Assembly (NCBI GenBank): GCA_910595825.1
Contig: OU343163.1
Span: 6,262,001-6,326,000 of the forward strand
Length of the DNA stretch: 64,000 nt
From: Philhelius pedissequus
Taxonomy: Eukaryota; Arthropoda; Insecta; Diptera; Syrphidae
Direction of reading: 5' to 3'
Shown here: one piece after another, positions 60,628 to 64,000 of the stretch
Layout: each line of letters starts with the position of its first letter
How positions within the stretch are numbered: the first letter of the stretch is position 1
The notes under the pieces: generated by a model
The model's database searches: none
What the model was told of the DNA's origin: nothing
The model's input: the letters and a program-made list of their open reading frames with translations, nothing else
Program-made: the position numbers and the translations under genes

Positions 60628-61484
60628 TGATATTATTTCATAAAAATTATTAAAAAATCAGTATCATGAGTTCAGAATTTACAGCTGTTAGGTTTCGATC
60701 TGAATAAATTTGGATTTTTTTTTATTAATTTTTAAAAAGTCTTGTTTTATTAATAAAGGTCTAAATTTTTTTTAAATACAGTCCAACCATCTTAAGTGAA
60801 ATAACAACAAATCTTTTATTTGCTTTCAATTAATTGAGTTTATCTGGAACCTGGAATAATTCAAAAAGGTTTCAGTGAAGTTGATCAAGATAAATGAAGC
60901 AAATTAATGAAGTTGGCCTTGGTTAATAGAAAAAACAATAGGTGAGTTTGTTTTTAATGAACAACTAAGAACATTGAAATAAAATAAATATTATTCATAT
61001 ATCCGAGTTTTTCAATTAAACCAGTCTTATTTAAGCGGGTTTTACTGCATACTCAATGAAATGCTAGTTCTTTCAAACCTTAAAGCAAAAATCTTTAAGC
61101 CATATAAGAATTCGCTCGAGAATACTTTTTTTAATTATTCTAACTCCTATTAGCCTCTTGTTATAGGATTATTAGGACTAAAAAATGACATATTTTTTTA
61201 AATTAAAAGTTCAAAAAAGCCTACACCTAATAATAATACACTGTTAAGCGCATTTAAATCTTGTGACGCAAAATCTATGACAAAAAGATTTATGAGAGCC
61301 TTAAAGTAGCTTTATTTAGCAGATTTCGGGTGCTTGGATTTTAGGGTGTTATTTATAAAACCATTTAATCGTAGCTATATTTTCTGTACATATCAAATAA
61401 ATGTTTGGGTGTTATGTTATGGAAATAAGAGACAGATTTAATAATATTTTTAGGCAGGATGGGCTAACAAATTAACTTAGTGTG
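60628..61484. other. AT-rich stretch, no gene seen
   Basis: No open frame or repeat that I can support. Confidence 0.4.
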
Positions 61485-61950
61485 TTCATTGAGGCTGTTC
61501 GGAACAGATTAGAACACTTTAGAACAGAAAAGTACAGGATTTTGCTGTCCAATGAGAATTTTTCCGTTCTAAACTGTTCTGGTTTGGTGTTCAATGAGTC
61601 AGTTTGGAACAGTTTGGCATAGGATTTTGCACTTGCTCTTTAGGTAGAACAGGTTAAAACAAATTTGTGAGAACTGTCTAAACCAATTGTTGATGTTAAA
61701 AAAAGAACGTTACGATGTTAGATTTTTATTAAGTTGATAAATCACTTTCCGTGTCGGAATGTTTCTCAATTTATGAGAAATAGTTTCTTTTTTATTAAAT
61801 TCAACTCCATTTCAGATTATTTTTAAGAATTTTTCTGCAAGAATAAACGAACTCGAATTGTAGGTAAACAACAATATTTTTTTATAATCTCTGTCAGATG
61901 ACTTTCTGTTCTAAGTTGTTCTATCTTGTTCTGAAGTTTCTCACGAATCT
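61485..61950. mobile_element. Inverted-repeat element with AGAACA arrays
   Basis: The left end reads TTCATTGAGGCTGTTCGG, AACAGATTAGAACACTTT, AGAACAGAAAAGT. The reverse complement of the right end reads TTCGTGAGAAACTTCAG, AACAAGATAGAACAACTT, AGAACAGAAAGT. Each end therefore has three AGAACA-type words at matching spacing. CAATGAG also recurs inside. It is a non-coding, MITE-like or foldback element. Superfamily not recognised. Confidence 0.65.
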
Positions 61951-64000
61951 GTTAATCTTTTAAATTCAAAGTGCTATATCAAAGTATATGGCAACACTTA
62001 CAATACATGCTTGCTTAAAAACCGGGACACATTCTTTTATTTAATAATGTAGTTTCTAGGAAAATATGCATAAATACGAATTTTTTTAAAATAAAATGCA
62101 CCAATAATCTTATGTTCGACCACATCGAACATGTTATAAGATATCACCATAGTATCACGACGCCAACTGTTTTTTTAAGACATTGTACTCCACAAAATTG
62201 ACAAACGAAATTTATAGATTTTTTGCATCAACCAAACAAAATTTTTGGCGCGCCCTCTTTTTGTGTTTTCGTTGAAAATTTTGTGTATTGAATTTTATGA
62301 ATTATGATAATAAGTTGCAGTCCAAGCCCAATAAAATATGAACGACTCAAACGATTTTTATGAAATATTGTTTCATGGTAAAACACTGCAATGCTACAAA
62401 TATTGTTTGCCTACTGCCACGCCCAATTTAAAAAGAAAAGTTGATAAATGATCGCTTAGAGCTCAATTCGAAATGAATCAGCATGTTCTCTGGGACAGAA
62501 CGATAACGAAGCAAAATAATTCAGAATTTGTATTACAATTTCTTGCTCAATCCCGACAGTATTGTTCATCTAAAGTATTATTAGATTTTCTTATTTATAT
62601 TTAGTTTTAGATCTTTTTAGCTAAATTCATAATGCTTTTGAAAATAACAATTACACTTTTTGTACAACCACAGTGTATTCATTTTAACAGAATCCACATA
62701 CACATACATTCACTATTCAATAAAAACTCTAACATCACAACGTATGATACAAGTTCACGTTGGTTTTGAGTAAATGACAGATTTTGTTTGGGGATGCGAA
62801 TTCATTGCAATTGGAAATGTCATGCTATATGTTTTATGAATCATTCACTACTTGAAAGACCGTCACAAATTTGACAGTAGGTACTATTGTGAATCAAATG
62901 AATTCACCGAATGGTAAATACAATATTCAGAGCTTCATGAGTGCAAGAATAATAATCTTTTGCAAGATATGAATATGTAGTGTATCGCATTCGAAGTTTT
63001 GTGAATGATTCACAATTACAAATGAATGAATTCATACAAATGATACATACCTACCTACGTTAATTCTAAATCTAAAAAAATTTCCATGATGGATATGTTT
63101 GTAAGGACATCTATACCTTCTATATCATTATTTTAACGAATGTCATTAAATCAAGGTTTAAAAAAAAGGAGGATGTAGAAAACTCTATGAATCATTATTA
63201 TCATTCAAATAACAACACAATATTCCACACTAATAACGTTACAAATTTCCTTCAACCTTAACCAACATGTGCACTTGCAGTTTGTTAAGCGAACATTTTC
63301 TGAAAAAAAAATTCAATACAAAACGCAAAACTGACTTTCATCTTTTTTTTGCCGAACAGCCCACGAAAAAAAAAATAAAATTGCAACTTGCAATAAAACA
63401 GAATTCCATGAATTAAAGACAACAATTTTACACCTTCGCTGAGTGAGAGATCCTTTCAAATAATGTTCTTAACTTTTTCCCTTCATAACCTCGCTCCTTC
63501 TTCGCTTTAGCCTTTCCCACACGCCATCACTTTAACATCAACAAACTTCACAAAATCCTCTTATACTCGTACATGAAGGAATCCTTTTGTGTTGAAAAAA
63601 AAATAAAATTTAAACAAATTTACTTTCGCATTTACATTTTACACATCTTGCACTTGGTTGGCGAAATAATTCGCGTACCTACACACTCCGAGTGTATGAG
63701 AATTTTTGTTTTGTTTTTATTTTGTTTTTTTTTTTTTGCACCCCTAAAGGACGAATGTATGTATGTAAGGATATGCGTGTGCTTATATTCGTTGCTCCTT
63801 TTGAGCGCTTAACGAGGTGAATACAGGCATCGCATGGATAAAAAAAGGAAGTTTAACAAAAAAAAAATAAAATAAAAGCACACTCATCAGCATACATTTG
63901 CCAAGGACAATGCACTCCGAGCTATATATTATACATATACTTATATATAATATCCTTCCTCGTCAAAGTGAATATTATTTGAAAACAAAACAAAGTTTTA
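61951..64000. other. AT-rich stretch with minor repeats
   Basis: Contains a short family A left-end fragment at 62090-62150 and the inverted words GAATCATTCAC (62839) and GTGAATGATTC (63001). From 63.5 kb the sequence is more complex, with a T-rich run at 63726. The frame at 63573-63812 is Cys/Phe/Leu-rich noise. No gene seen. Confidence 0.4.
62090..62150 (+). repeat. Family A left-end fragment
   Basis: AAAATAAAATGCACCAATAA, then TCTTATGTTCGACCACATCG, matching the AATAAAATGCACGACTGG and CTCCTATGTTCGATCACAT words of the family but with the TGGATCGCACG piece deleted. Confidence 0.55.

Overview
The window looks like nuclear DNA of an insect, most likely a fly (Diptera). It is AT-rich, with long A/T runs and many microsatellites. 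It carries fossils of Tc1/mariner transposons and of several non-LTR retrotransposons (LINEs) of types common in flies. I see no bacterial-style gene organisation, no rRNA and no convincing tRNA gene. I could not identify a complete host protein-coding gene. Almost every open frame is short, of low complexity, or part of a transposon. The best reading is a gene desert or the inside of a very long intron.

The dominant repeat is an unnamed dispersed family, called family A here. It is about 0.85 kb long when complete and occurs in both orientations near 1-732, 6145-7008, 11801-12400, 13575-14455 (mosaic), 23930-24745, 28617-29055, 35578-36240, 36250-36845, 51108-51905 (interrupted), 51946-52833 and 62090-62150. 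One end reads AATAAAATGCACGACTGG and the other carries ACTTGC...GGTACTATA..GCAAGT. The complete copy is built of degenerate modules of about 140 bp.

Mariner-type elements: two nearly identical internally deleted copies (25429-26358 and 29352-30286, both minus) have lost the N-terminal DNA-binding half of the transposase. Older relics lie at 16923-17704, 38895-39085 and 55984-56720. LINE fossils: an RT with YADD at 4323-5930 (+), a Jockey-like RT at 18943-19290 (+), an RTE-like RT at 30420-31440 (-), a C-terminal fragment at 34887-35076 (+), and a Jockey-like C-terminus at 59642-60115 (+) lying within a CCGGATATTCGG-type repeat. Inverted-repeat (MITE-like) elements lie at 23247-23409, 25181-25426, 51442-51863 (inside a family A copy), 60256-60627 and 61485-61950.

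The strongest hint of a host gene is a candidate 147-bp minus-strand exon at 49027-49173. It has a branch point, a pyrimidine tract, an AG acceptor and an AG|GTAAGT donor. Downstream on the same strand, at about 16.28 kb and 3.46 kb, two sites have a 3' splice site fused directly to a 5' splice site, the signature of recursive splicing in long fly introns. Together they suggest, without proving it, that much of the window is a giant intron of a minus-strand gene whose leader exon is at 49 kb. The richer unique stretches (about 7-11.8, 20.5-22.9, 26.4-28.1, 40.2-46, 48-50.6, 54-55.3 and 57.7-59 kb) would be the natural places for regulatory DNA.
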